Position numbers and translations under genes: made by a program. Shown here one piece after another: positions 22,828 to 31,170 of a stretch of DNA of 32,498 nt. The DNA comes from Hyphomicrobiaceae bacterium (lineage in GTDB: Bacteria > Pseudomonadota > Alphaproteobacteria > Rhizobiales > Hyphomicrobiaceae), in assembly GCA_025359165.1 (NCBI GenBank), contig JANYHG010000113.1, positions 1-32,498 of the forward strand, given 5' to 3'. How positions within the stretch are numbered: position 1 is the stretch's first letter; each line of letters starts with the position of its first letter. Under the pieces are notes generated by a model. It saw only the letters and a program-made list of their open reading frames with translations. It made no database searches and was not told where the DNA came from.

Positions 22828-23397
22828 TCAGCGACGCAGCTGTGTCGATGCCCGAGCCTCGATGGCGTCCGATGTTACGACTGCTTCCGATTTTGGCATC
22901 CGTACTGACGTTTGCGTAGACGGCGCGGACAGGATTGCGGTTGGCGGCAGTGGCGTAACGATAGACGCCTGTCCCGGATCGCTGCTCGAAGACACCGCGT
23001 CGACACGGACGGCGCGATCGCGCGCCGGTCTCAGCGTGGTTTGTTTCGGCTTGGCAGGTCCTGCGGGGTTTGGCGCATCGAGCGACGCTGGATTTTTAAT
23101 AGCAGGCGGCACCGGCACTTCGGCTGGGGGCGTGCTCGGACCCGGCCCACCGTAGACAGGCCGGCGAATGTTCGGCAACGGCTCGCTCGATTGGTTGGTA
23201 CGCTGCACCAGGGCGGGATAACCTTTGCCCACGGGATCCACAAAAATTCCTCGCGGACGGTCGCGAGCCGGGTTGTGAATGACATGATAGGGCAAGTCGC
23301 TCCGCGAAGCGCAGCCCGCCAGCAGGTTGCCTGAAACGAGTGCCGTAACCATCAGAGCCCGAGCACGGTAGATTGCGGTGCGCTGAATCAAGGTCAT
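22828..23397 (-). CDS. Putative lipoprotein with FVDPVG motif
   Basis: The 189-residue product begins with a basic n-region and hydrophobic stretch ending in the lipobox LLAGC, so it should be lipid-modified at that Cys and membrane-attached on the periplasmic side. The following SRSDLPYHVIHNPARDRPRG leads to GIFVDPVGKGYPA (23212-23250), then a Pro-rich, low-complexity region (VPVPPAIKNPASLDAPNPAGPAK in part) that is likely disordered. The ATG at 23395-23397 places the signal peptide normally; a GTG at 23433 with AGGG upstream is an alternative. It converges on ETF-QO with 23 bases between stops. The same FVDPVGxxYPA motif occurs in the exported protein at 2979-3443. Function is unknown. Confidence 0.75.
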   Translation of the reverse strand: MTLIQRTAIYRARALMVTALVSGNLLAGCASRSDLPYHVIHNPARDRPRGIFVDPVGKGYPALVQRTNQSSEPLPNIRRPVYGGPGPSTPPAEVPVPPAIKNPASLDAPNPAGPAKPKQTTLRPARDRAVRVDAVSSSSDPGQASIVTPLPPTAILSAPSTQTSVRMPKSEAVVTSDAIEARASTQLRR

Positions 23398-23863
23398 GAC
23401 AAACTCACTCGTCTCGTTGGGCGCTGAACGCACCTACCCTCACGTCGACCTAACCTGCCCCCAACTGCTTAATTTTTGCGTAAGATCTGTCTCGTTTGCC
23501 GATCTCGCGCACTCTCGCCCGCCCCGACATAGGCCGAGCGACCCGTGACGCGCCCGTTCGCCTCGAAAAGTCGTGAGATTGCAGCCGCAATTCGGGCCTA
23601 CTATGCAGATAGTGCAGGATCGTATGCTCGGGTGTGCACCGATGGCCGCGATGTCACGGGTGTTCGATGGTGCGCTACCACCAAGGCGGGGGTTTACATG
23701 CCAGTTTCCCTATTTGGACCGCTGATAAATTGAGCGCGTTGTTCAAAACTCGGCGATCTCGACAGCAGTCTTTGACATCGCGTTCGGCGAGGTTCTTTGC
23801 TAACCTCTTGCCAGAATAAGAATCAGCCGCATTTGCCCGCGTTCCAACCGTTCCCGAGGTCGC
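23398..23863. other. Divergent intergenic region without supported gene
   Basis: About 466 bases separate the lipoprotein and TPR genes, which point away from each other. A 62-codon frame at 23545-23733 (GTG start) has no visible Shine-Dalgarno, no recognisable motif and is not called. Small inverted repeats occur (actat-gcag-atagt near 23600; attgc-agcc-gcaat near 23580). The region presumably holds promoters for both genes, but no convincing -35/-10 pair was found. Confidence 0.4.
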
Positions 23864-25702
23864 ATGTTTCGCCTTCCCTCCAAGATCGCCGGCCCCGTGC
23901 AAACCGCCGCCCGCACATCGGTCGCAGCGCTAAGCATCCTGTTGTGCGGATCGATATCCAAACCTTTGCACGCCGCGACAGGCATGAGCGACGCGCCCCC
24001 GGCCGCGAGTAGTCAGCTCGGTGGCTATCTTGCCGGACGGCTGGCGCGCGGCTTGAGCGACACGCAGGCTGCCGCAAGTTATTACAGCATGGCTCTCGCG
24101 AAAGACGCTGAGAACGAAGCGCTGATCGCGCAGACCTTCGACATGGAAGCGACGGAAGGCAATTGGCCGCGCGCAGAAGCGCTCGCCCTCGAACTGCAGA
24201 AACTGAAATCCGAACATCGGATGTCCAGGTTTTTTCTCGGCTTGAGCGATTTCAAACGCGGCAAATTCGTCGAGGCGGACGAGCACTTCAAGGCGTCGTC
24301 CGTCAATCCCATCGGCGAGTTGACTGCCCTGCTCGCGCGTTCCTGGCTGCGACAGGCGGAAGGCCGTACGAAAGACGCTCTCGATCTCCTCGATACCACC
24401 AAGCAGCCCGATTGGGCGCTGGCGATGGTACGCTATCATCGCGCGCTGATCGCCGATGTCGGTAGTCGCAAGGTCGAGGCACGCGCCACGTTCGACAAAC
24501 TTGCCGCCAGCGACCAGCGGTCGTTGCGTACGACACTCGCAAGCGCACAAAGCCTGGCAAATGTCGGGGAGATCAAGGCTGCACAAAAAGTCATGCAGTC
24601 CTATTTCGAGAAAATTCGCGGCGACGGCCACCCGTCTGCCGTCGCATTGCAAAAGCAATTGGCGGCCGGCGAAAAAACACCGCTGCTCGTGACCACCGCG
24701 TCGCAGGGTTTGTCGGAAGCGTTGTTTGGCTTGGGTGAAGCGCTGGCGGGTGAAGGCGGCGTCGGTCCGGGTGCCGTGTTTCTGCAGTATTCTTTATTTC
24801 TTGAGCCACGGTTTCCGTTCGCTCTGGCCGCTCTGGCGAACGTCTATGAAAGCACTAAAAACTACGCACGTGCCATCGAAGTGTACGAGCAGATCGCCCC
24901 CGGCACGCCACTCGAGTCTGCCATCGATATTCGCAAAGCTTTCGATCTGAATTCGTTGGAACGTGTCGACGAGGCAAAGGCGCTGCTCGATCAGGTCAGC
25001 GATCGCGAACCCGCCGACCTGAAGCCGCTCAATGCGCTCGGCGTGATCATGCGTGGACAGAAGCGTTGGGACGAGGCGATCACATACTACTCGCGCGCCA
25101 TTTCCATCATCAAGAAGCCCGAGGCGCAGCACTGGAACTACTATTACTCGCGCGGCACGTCCTACGAACGGGTGCACAAATGGCCGCAGGCCGAAGCCGA
25201 TCTGCAGACGGCGCTGAAGCTCAATCCAGACGAACCCACTGTATTGAACTACCTTGGCTATTCCTGGGTCGATCAGAACAAGAATTTGAAAACCGGTTTG
25301 CAGCTGATCGAGAAGGCGGTGAAGCTTAAACCCGAGGACGGATATATCGTCGACAGTCTCGGCTGGGCGCACTTCCGCATGGGCAATTTCAAAGAGGCGG
25401 TTCGCTGGCTGGAACGGGCCGTCGAACTTCGCCCGGACGATCCCGTTTTGAACGATCACTATGGCGACGGCTTGTGGCGCGTTGGCCGGGAGCGTGAAGC
25501 GGTATTCCAGTGGAACCAGTCTTTGCAGCTCAAGCCAGAGGCTGAGGATGCCGAGAAGACTCAGAAGAAGCTGACGGCGGGATTACCTGTTCAGGTCAAG
25601 GCGGCAGCGCCGACCAAGCGCACACGTGATGCCCAGCGTCCCGAACAACCGCCCAGAAAGCGTGCCGAAACGCGCACCCCCTCGGCTCCCGTGCAGCAAT
25701 AA
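23864..25702 (+). CDS. Exported TPR-repeat protein
   Basis: The 612-residue protein begins with a signal peptide (basic start, ARTSVAALSILLCGSISK, likely cleavage near LHAA), then helical TPR-type repeats across most of the length. Well-formed units are visible in the second half: RWDEAITYYSRAISIIKKP, KWPQAEADLQTALKLNPDEP, NLKTGLQLIEKAVKLKPEDG and NFKEAVRWLERAVELRPDDP, each with the Leu/Ala/Pro pattern of the family. The last 40 residues are Lys/Arg/Pro-rich. Such tetratricopeptide proteins are widespread in Hyphomicrobiales and probably serve as scaffolds for envelope complexes, but the partner is unknown. The stop lies within a 16-bp tandem repeat. It converges with the trmN6-like gene. Confidence 0.88.
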   Translation: MFRLPSKIAGPVQTAARTSVAALSILLCGSISKPLHAATGMSDAPPAASSQLGGYLAGRLARGLSDTQAAASYYSMALAKDAENEALIAQTFDMEATEGNWPRAEALALELQKLKSEHRMSRFFLGLSDFKRGKFVEADEHFKASSVNPIGELTALLARSWLRQAEGRTKDALDLLDTTKQPDWALAMVRYHRALIADVGSRKVEARATFDKLAASDQRSLRTTLASAQSLANVGEIKAAQKVMQSYFEKIRGDGHPSAVALQKQLAAGEKTPLLVTTASQGLSEALFGLGEALAGEGGVGPGAVFLQYSLFLEPRFPFALAALANVYESTKNYARAIEVYEQIAPGTPLESAIDIRKAFDLNSLERVDEAKALLDQVSDREPADLKPLNALGVIMRGQKRWDEAITYYSRAISIIKKPEAQHWNYYYSRGTSYERVHKWPQAEADLQTALKLNPDEPTVLNYLGYSWVDQNKNLKTGLQLIEKAVKLKPEDGYIVDSLGWAHFRMGNFKEAVRWLERAVELRPDDPVLNDHYGDGLWRVGREREAVFQWNQSLQLKPEAEDAEKTQKKLTAGLPVQVKAAAPTKRTRDAQRPEQPPRKRAETRTPSAPVQQ

Positions 25703-25738
25703 CGGAGTGCAGCAATAACGGAGTGCAGCAATAATGGA
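25691..25738. repeat. 16-bp tandem repeat spanning the TPR gene stop codon
   Basis: The unit gtgcagcaataacgga occurs at 25691-25706 and 25707-25722, and a third copy with one change (ataatgga) at 25723-25738. The first copy contains the last codons and TAA of the TPR gene; the others lie in the 44-base gap to the convergent gene. As 16 is not a multiple of three, the duplicates lie after the stop and do not alter the protein. Confidence 0.92.
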
Positions 25739-25746
25739 CTGGCAAC

Positions 25747-26538
25747 TCAAAATGTCAGTCCGGTGCCGCCACGGAGAATCGCGTCGAAGTCCGGCTTGAA
25801 GCGATGGCTGCCAAGCTGGTGCAGCGTCCGTCCTGGCAAAATCTGCAGCTCTGCGCGGCTGCCTTTGATCGCACTGATCAACACGCGCGACGCAGGCAGT
25901 GTGTCCCGCGAATATATCGGCAATACCTTTATCTTTCCGAAGCGGCGCTCCAATGCGCGCAAAATTTCTGGCACCGCCGCTGGCCGCTGGATAATCGTGT
26001 AGCTGCCGCCCGGACGTAGCATCGCCGCGGCGAACCGCGCCCACCCATCGAAGGCATCGACCGCCATCGCGTGCGAAGCATCCTTCCGCGGATCTGGCGC
26101 ACGCGTCCCCGTTCCGTGCGCAAAATACGGCGGATTGGCGATGACATGATCGTAGCTACCGGCGGCGCTCGCCAACACAGCCAGCGTCGCCAGCGGCAGC
26201 GTCACGTCGGCGGTGACGACGTGGACCCGTTGCGTCAGCTCGTTGATCACGCAATTGTGAGCGGCCAGCGCCGCGAGCCAGCCATTGCGCTCGACGAGGG
26301 TTACAGCAGATCCGCCAACCCTGTGCGCCAGCGCCAACCCCGCCACACCAGCGCCCGCACCGCAGTCGAGGCACCGAGCCGACACGCCCGGAGCCACTGG
26401 ACATGCGGCTGCGAGCAGCACCGCATCCAGCCCCGCCCGATACCCGGTCCTGGGCTGGCGAATGGTCAGTGCGCCGCCGAGAAAGAGGTCGTCGGTGGTC
26501 TCGTCGTCGACAGATTCTGGCACGTCCTGACTAGGCAT
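25747..26538 (-). CDS. TrmN6-like tRNA (adenine-N6)-methyltransferase
   Basis: This 263-residue Rossmann-fold methyltransferase has the SAM-binding motif CLDCGAGAGVAGLALA at about 56-71, an acidic residue ending the second strand (VERN), and the catalytic NPPY at about 135-138 typical of amino-methylating enzymes. The N-terminal FLGGALTIRQPRTGYRAGLDAVLLAA is the hallmark of the TrmN6/YfiC group, which methylates A37 of tRNA-Val in E. coli; the exact substrate here is inferred. The ATG at 26536-26538 follows the DUF2007 gene by six bases, so the two form an operon. It converges with the TPR gene. Confidence 0.9.
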   Translation of the reverse strand: MPSQDVPESVDDETTDDLFLGGALTIRQPRTGYRAGLDAVLLAAACPVAPGVSARCLDCGAGAGVAGLALAHRVGGSAVTLVERNGWLAALAAHNCVINELTQRVHVVTADVTLPLATLAVLASAAGSYDHVIANPPYFAHGTGTRAPDPRKDASHAMAVDAFDGWARFAAAMLRPGGSYTIIQRPAAVPEILRALERRFGKIKVLPIYSRDTLPASRVLISAIKGSRAELQILPGRTLHQLGSHRFKPDFDAILRGGTGLTF

Positions 26539-26544
26539 AAAAGC

Positions 26545-26793
26545 TCACGAAGATGCTGCGCCGCCGACTTCATCGACGTAGACGTCGTCACCAATCCCGG
26601 CTGCCACGAGCGCATCACGGGCTGCAGACCATACGGCGCTGCTGACCACAAGGCGCCTCGGCAAGACGCCGAGTGATCCCTCGATCGCGCTGGTATGACG
26701 ATCCAACTCGATGGCCTCGATCTGCGCATCGGCCAGGATCGTTTTGGCAAAGCTCAGCAAAACCGGATCGGTCGTAACGACGATAGGACGCAT
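26545..26793 (-). CDS. DUF2007 domain protein
   Basis: The 82-residue protein matches DUF2007, a small ferredoxin-like alpha/beta domain annotated as a putative signal-transducing protein without proven function. Family features are visible: MRPIVVTTDPVLLSFAKTIL at the start, then AIELDRHTSAIEGSLGVLPR, and a helix DALVAAG with the final strand DVYVDEV. AAGGAG lies about seven bases before the ATG at 26791-26793 and decides the start over a TTG 15 bases upstream. It is the first gene of a two-gene unit with the trmN6-like gene and is divergent from the polyprenyl diphosphate synthase gene 154 bases away. Confidence 0.88.
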   Translation of the reverse strand: MRPIVVTTDPVLLSFAKTILADAQIEAIELDRHTSAIEGSLGVLPRRLVVSSAVWSAARDALVAAGIGDDVYVDEVGGAASS

Positions 26794-26947
26794 TGGAAGC
26801 TCCTTCAATTCGTCCCTGCGGCATTATTTCCGGCGGGAATGAGCACTGTATCGTGGCACCAAGGGCGGTGGCAGGATTACACATAGTTATCCGAAGTGCC
26901 CGCGTAAACCGACGCGCCGACGCGAACTCGAACCCGCAGGACCTATT

Positions 26948-27964
26948 ATGGGAGTTGTTATCCAGATCGACGGCGGCCGCGACCCGGCCGAGACGCTGGA
27001 GCCGATGCTCGCGTTGGTGTCCGCCGACATGGAAGCGGTCAATCGCATCATCCTCGACAAGGCCGTCTCGGACGTGCCGCTCATCCCGCAGTTGGCGCAT
27101 CACCTGATCGACAGCGGTGGCAAGCGTCTGCGCCCGATGCTGACCATCGCTGCAGCCAAGCTCGTCGGCTATCAGGGACAGGGACACGTCCGCCTCGCCA
27201 GTACCGTCGAATTCATGCACACGGCCACGTTGCTCCACGACGATGTCGTCGACGAGAGCAGCACGCGTCGCGGCAAGCCGACGGCACGTTTGCTATGGTC
27301 GAACCAGGCGAGCGTTCTCGTCGGCGATTTCTTGCTTGGTCAAGCGTTCCGCATGATGGTCGAGGTCGGCTCCATGCCGGCGTTGAAAATTCTCTCCAAC
27401 GCTGCGGCCGTCATCGCCGAGGGCGAAGTCATGCAGTTGGCCGCGGCCAAGAATACCGCCACGACGGAAGACGAATATCTCGCCATCATCAACGCCAAAA
27501 CCGCAGCGCTTTTCTCGGCGGCGTCGGAGGTCGGTGCGGCGATTGCTCAGCGCCCGGCCGACGAACAGAATGCGCTGAAGTCTTACGGCAAGAACCTCGG
27601 CATTGCGTTCCAACTCGTCGACGACGCGCTCGATTATTCCGGCGACAGCGCGCGGCTCGGCAAATCGACCGGCGACGACTTCCGCGAAGGCAAGATCACG
27701 CTCCCCGTCATTCTCTGCTTCCGGCGCGGCAACGAGCAGGAACGCATGTTCTGGAAACGCACCCTCACCGACGGCCAGATCGAAGACGGCGATCTGGAAC
27801 ACGCAGTTGCCCTCATGAAACGGCACAAGGCGATCGAGGCGACGTTGGAGCGGGCACGCCATTACGGTGCCATCGCTACCGATGCGCTGGAAATTTTTCC
27901 CGACAGTACGCCGAAACGCGCGCTCGACGGGGTCGTCGCCTTCTGCGTCAGCCGCAGCCATTGA
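26948..27964 (+). CDS. Long-chain polyprenyl diphosphate synthase
   Basis: The enzyme extends farnesyl or geranylgeranyl diphosphate with isopentenyl units to the long prenyl chain used for ubiquinone. The 338-residue protein shows GGKRLRPML at about 57-65, the first aspartate-rich motif DDVVD at 98-102 followed by SSTRRGKPT, and the second motif FQLVDDALDYSG (DDALD at 225-229). Small residues before the first motif (FMHTATLLHDD) are consistent with a long-chain product (C40-C50), although length cannot be fixed by eye. It belongs to the IspB/DdsA group. A stem-loop follows the stop. It stands divergent to DUF2007/trmN6, an arrangement I associate with Hyphomicrobiales. Confidence 0.94.
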   Translation: MGVVIQIDGGRDPAETLEPMLALVSADMEAVNRIILDKAVSDVPLIPQLAHHLIDSGGKRLRPMLTIAAAKLVGYQGQGHVRLASTVEFMHTATLLHDDVVDESSTRRGKPTARLLWSNQASVLVGDFLLGQAFRMMVEVGSMPALKILSNAAAVIAEGEVMQLAAAKNTATTEDEYLAIINAKTAALFSAASEVGAAIAQRPADEQNALKSYGKNLGIAFQLVDDALDYSGDSARLGKSTGDDFREGKITLPVILCFRRGNEQERMFWKRTLTDGQIEDGDLEHAVALMKRHKAIEATLERARHYGAIATDALEIFPDSTPKRALDGVVAFCVSRSH

Positions 27965-27971
27965 CACGACA

Positions 27972-28001
27972 TTGCCCGGCAGCGTGAACGCCACCGGGCA
28001 A
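27972..28001. terminator. Bidirectional terminator-like hairpin
   Basis: Eight-base arms TTGCCCGG and CCGGGCAA enclose a loop that can itself pair (GCG with CGC). It begins eight bases after the polyprenyl synthase stop and lies before the end of the convergent small gene at 28044. No T-tract is evident on either side, but the placement between two converging stops fits a shared terminator. Confidence 0.6.
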
Positions 28002-28043
28002 CTGGATAGGTCTACTCAGTCGAAGATATCGACCCGCCGAACT

Positions 28044-28304
28044 TTAGCGGCAGACGCGACGGTGCCAGCGATGGCTCCACCAGCAACGCGGACCGGCGGC
28101 ATAAAATCCGAAGCCGGGACCAAAGAATCTCGGCCCCCAACCATATCCACGTCCGTGCCCACGCCAATTGATCGGCGTCAGATCGGTGGCTGCAGGTCCG
28201 GCGGCAGAGTTGAGATTTGGCGCAAGCGGCGCCGCCGAGGCGGAAAGCGCGCTGCCCACGAGTGCAGCAGCGCCCAGGCAAGTCATCAAGATTTGGCGTT
28301 TCAT
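28044..28304 (-). CDS. Small secreted Gly/aromatic-rich protein
   Basis: The 86-residue product has a clear signal peptide, MKRQILMTCLGAAALVGSAL with cleavage likely after SASA. The mature part is about 60 residues and ends in a Gly/Trp/Tyr/Phe-rich run (RGHGRGYGWGPRFFGPGFGF) and a basic CWW...HRRVCR tail with two cysteines that could form a disulfide. Similar short exported proteins with a GPGFGFY and RCWW-like ending are common in Hyphomicrobiales; none has a known function to my knowledge. CGGAG lies nine bases before the ATG. The same frame continues open far upstream, but this start has both the Shine-Dalgarno and the signal peptide, so the longer reading is rejected. Confidence 0.8.
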   Translation of the reverse strand: MKRQILMTCLGAAALVGSALSASAAPLAPNLNSAAGPAATDLTPINWRGHGRGYGWGPRFFGPGFGFYAAGPRCWWSHRWHRRVCR

Positions 28305-28560
28305 TGCGATTACTCCGTTGGGTTTTCTCCCGAACTCCATGAAACTCCAACGGGTCGTGCGGCACCCGTTGTTTTCAGGGACGCCAGAGAAACGGCAACA
28401 AATCGCAAAATCCGTCGCAAGTATCTGATTAAAAACAATATATTCCATGGATCGAAGAGTGATTTGCAACCATAACCGCGCGCGTTCAGCCTGCATTAAG
28501 ACAACGACGCTGCCGTATGCTGTGATGGCCACTGCACGCCCTGGTGCGATGGAGGTGACC

Positions 28561-28962
28561 ATGTCCGAACTCGACCTGCTCAACAGCCTGGCATTACCGT
28601 TCGCCGAGCATATCGGCATGCACTTCGTCAGTGCCACCAAGGATCGAGTGGTTGCACAAATGCTCGTGACGCAAGATCTCTGTACGCGTCCCGACATACT
28701 GCACGGCGGCGCGATCATGGCCTTCGCCGACACGCTGGGTGCGGCGGCTACCATGCTCAATCTTCCTGCCGGTGCGGGTACGACGACCATCGAGAGCAAA
28801 ACCAATTTCTTGGGATCCGCCGCCCTCGGCACGACGGTCACGGGCGAAGCGACGCCGGTGCATCGCGGACGGCGCACCCACGTCTGGCAGACCCGCATCA
28901 CCGGCGAAAACGGCAAGCTGATTGCGCTGGTGACGCAAACACAAATGGTGCTGCAGACGTAG
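28561..28962 (+). CDS. PaaI-type hotdog-fold thioesterase
   Basis: The 133-residue protein has the hotdog thioesterase pattern: an N-terminal helix, MHFVSATKDRVVAQMLVT as the first strands, the central hot-dog helix DILHGGAIMAFADTLGAAA with the HGG motif, and SKTNFLGSAALGTTVTGEATPVHRGRRT forming the sheet. Members hydrolyse aryl- or acyl-CoA esters; the substrate cannot be deduced. GGAGG five bases before the ATG at 28561 fixes the start. An acyl-CoA carboxylase subunit follows 120 bases downstream, so a role in CoA-ester catabolism is plausible by context. Confidence 0.9.
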   Translation: MSELDLLNSLALPFAEHIGMHFVSATKDRVVAQMLVTQDLCTRPDILHGGAIMAFADTLGAAATMLNLPAGAGTTTIESKTNFLGSAALGTTVTGEATPVHRGRRTHVWQTRITGENGKLIALVTQTQMVLQT

Positions 28963-28987
28963 GCATTGCTTGCAAAAAGGAGGGGGT

Positions 28988-29008
28988 TCGGGGGATACCT
29001 TCCCCCGA
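28988..29008 (+). other. G-rich hairpin between thioesterase and carboxylase genes
   Basis: Seven-base arms TCGGGGG and CCCCCGA enclose a 7-nt loop, about 25 bases after the thioesterase stop and 75 before the carboxylase ATG. It could weaken read-through or be a leader structure; there is no T-tract. Confidence 0.4.
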
Positions 29009-29082
29009 GCGGGGATTGGGGCGGCAGCCCTGTTCGCGCAGCGACGCCCCTATCGACATTCCATTGCCTCAGAGCCCGACCC

Positions 29083-30690
29083 ATGCCCCGAATAAAATCT
29101 TCGATTTCGCCTGACAGTGCCGACTTCAAAAGCAACGCCGCCGTCATGGGCGCATTGGTTGCGGACCTTCAGACCAAGCGCGCCGAAACGGCCCAGGGGG
29201 GCAACGAGCAGTCGCGCGCGCGGCACGTCGGCCGCGGAAAGTTGCTACCACGCGACCGCGTCATGGCGCTGATCGACCCGGGCTCGCCGTTTCTCGAACT
29301 GTCGCAGCTCGCGGCTTACGGCATGTACGACGATGCGATCCACGGCGCGGGCGTCATCACCGGCATCGGCCGCGTCTCTGGCCGCGAGTGCGTGATCGTC
29401 TGCAACGACGCCACGATCAAAGGCGGCACCTACTATCCGATGACCGTCAAAAAGCATCTGCGCGCGCAGGAAATTGCGCTGAACAACAAGCTGCCCTGCA
29501 TCTATCTGGTCGATAGCGGCGGCGCCAACCTGCCCCACAACGCCGACGTGTTTCCCGATGCCCAGCATTTCGGCCGCATCTTTTACAATCAGGCGCGCAT
29601 GAGCGGCGAAGGCATCCCGCAGATCGCAGCGGTCCTCGGCAGTTGCACGGCGGGTGGCGCGTATGTGCCCGCCATGTCCGACGAGACGATCATCGTCCGC
29701 AAGCAGGGCACCATTTTTCTGGCAGGTCCACCGTTGGTCAAAGCCGCGACCGGCGAAACAGTGTCAGCCGAAGATCTCGGCGGTGCCGATGTGCACACGC
29801 GCCTCTCCGGCGTCGCCGATCACTATGCGCTGCATGACCGGCACGCGCTCGATATCGCGCGCAACATCGTCAGCCACCTCGGCGCCGCCCGCACGCCGGA
29901 CGTGACATTGCGCGAACCCCGCGCACCCGCCTACGATACGACCGAACTCGACGGCGTCGTGCCGGCGTCGCTGATGACCCAGTACGACGCACGCGAGATC
30001 ATCGCACGGCTGGTCGATGCGTCCGAGTTCGACGAATTCAAAGCCAACTTCGGCACCACCCTCGTGACCGGCTTCGCTCACATCGAAGGTATTCCCGTGG
30101 CCATCCTCGCCAACAACGGCATCCTGTTGTCGGAAAGCGCGCAGAAGGCAGCTCACTTCATCGAACTCGCCTGTCAGCGCAAGATACCGCTGCTGTTCTT
30201 GCAGAACATCACCGGCTTCATGGTCGGGCGCGAGGCCGAGGCTGGTGGTATCGCCCGCCACGGCGCTAAAATGGTGATGGCCGTCGCGTCGGCCAACGTG
30301 CCCAAGATCACAGTCCTGATCGGCGGCAGCTACGGCGCTGGCAACTACGCCATGTGCGGCCGCGCCTATTCTCCACGGTTCCTGTTCTCGTGGCCGAACG
30401 CCCGCTGCTCACTGATGGGTGGCGTGCAGGCGTCGTCGGTGTTGGCCACCGTAAAACGCGACAATATCGAAGCCTCGGGCAAGACCTGGAGCGCCGAAGA
30501 GGAAGCCGCCTTCCGCCAGCCGACGATGGATCTGTTCGAGCGCGAGGGGCACCCGTACTTCATGAGCGCCCGCCTCTGGGACGACGGCATCATCGCCCCC
30601 AGCGAAACCCGTCGGGTCCTGGGCCTGGCATTTGCCGCGTGCCTGAACGCAGCAATCGAGCCGACCAAATTCGGCGTGTTCCGAATGTGA
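29083..30690 (+). CDS. Acyl-CoA carboxylase beta subunit (methylcrotonyl-CoA carboxylase type)
   Basis: This carboxyltransferase subunit moves the carboxyl group from carboxybiotin to an acyl-CoA such as 3-methylcrotonyl-CoA (leucine degradation). The 535-residue length equals that of MccB. Conserved segments include [72 protein letters not shown], and in the second half [20 protein letters not shown] and [20 protein letters not shown], all typical of the MCC/geranyl-CoA carboxylase beta group. The ATG at 29083 gives the normal N-terminus; an upstream extension from 28966 is not family-like. No alpha (biotin carboxylase/biotin carrier) subunit or isovaleryl-CoA dehydrogenase is adjacent, which is unusual for MCC clusters. 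Geranyl-CoA carboxylase (AtuC-like) is the main alternative. Confidence 0.9.
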   Translation: MPRIKSSISPDSADFKSNAAVMGALVADLQTKRAETAQGGNEQSRARHVGRGKLLPRDRVMALIDPGSPFLELSQLAAYGMYDDAIHGAGVITGIGRVSGRECVIVCNDATIKGGTYYPMTVKKHLRAQEIALNNKLPCIYLVDSGGANLPHNADVFPDAQHFGRIFYNQARMSGEGIPQIAAVLGSCTAGGAYVPAMSDETIIVRKQGTIFLAGPPLVKAATGETVSAEDLGGADVHTRLSGVADHYALHDRHALDIARNIVSHLGAARTPDVTLREPRAPAYDTTELDGVVPASLMTQYDAREIIARLVDASEFDEFKANFGTTLVTGFAHIEGIPVAILANNGILLSESAQKAAHFIELACQRKIPLLFLQNITGFMVGREAEAGGIARHGAKMVMAVASANVPKITVLIGGSYGAGNYAMCGRAYSPRFLFSWPNARCSLMGGVQASSVLATVKRDNIEASGKTWSAEEEAAFRQPTMDLFEREGHPYFMSARLWDDGIIAPSETRRVLGLAFAACLNAAIEPTKFGVFRM

Positions 30691-30696
30691 CGGCGA

Positions 30697-31151
30697 TCAG
30701 GTCGCTCCGACCACATGATACCCACGGTCGTAGCCGGCATGAGCAGGTGGCAGTCGCCGATGCCAGTCTGAAACAGCCTGGATCTCGCAGGCGAGCCCAA
30801 GCAGGGCCCGATCGCTGCCGGGTGGCCCGACGATCGGCAGTCCGATCGCTTCCACGCCGTAATCCTACAACAATGAGCAGGGATGCGCAGTGACCCAGCG
30901 GTGTCCGAGCCGAGCGCAAGAGGGACGCAACCGGAAGCCACCGCAACCGCCGGTCCCGACGACGAGCCCCCACAGATATAATCTTTGTTCCATGGATTGA
31001 GCGGTCGTCCGCATTGCGGATTCGCGCCCGATGGCTCGAACGCCAACGGCGACATCTGCGCGAACGCGACGATTGCCGCACCGGCCTCCGACAATATGTC
31101 GACAACGCGCGCATTCCGCGCGGGTACGCTACTGGGGCCGATCGTGCGGCA
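30697..31151 (-). pseudogene. Amidase-signature enzyme pseudogene with internal deletion
   Basis: On the minus strand, a stop-bounded frame from 31151 encodes an amidase fragment: PSSVPARNARVVDILSEAGA, then NPWNKDYICGGSSSGPAVAV (the Gly/Ser signature) and LALGSDTAGSLRIPA. At about 30865-30870 the frame breaks. A different frame continues as YGVEAIGLPIVGPPGSDRAL followed by LGLACEIQAVSDWHRRLPP and a stop at 30697-30699, which matches the extreme C-terminus of amidases. The roughly 250 residues normally between are missing, as is the N-terminus before the TGA at 31152-31154. The catalytic Lys position (AGAxxxGK in relatives) reads AGAAIVAF. It is therefore a dead remnant. It abuts mccB convergently and follows the alpha/beta hydrolase gene on its own strand, suggesting a once-linked catabolic set. 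Confidence 0.85.
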
Positions 31152-31170
31152 TCAGCAAACGCAGTCCAAA

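Noticed and set aside
23545-23733. 62-codon frame between lipoprotein and TPR genes
   Set aside because: GTG start without Shine-Dalgarno, no motif, and no support beyond being open.
28044-29147. 367-codon minus-strand frame
   Set aside because: Only its last 86 codons are real (the secreted protein starting at 28304 with a Shine-Dalgarno); the rest lies opposite the thioesterase gene and upstream region.
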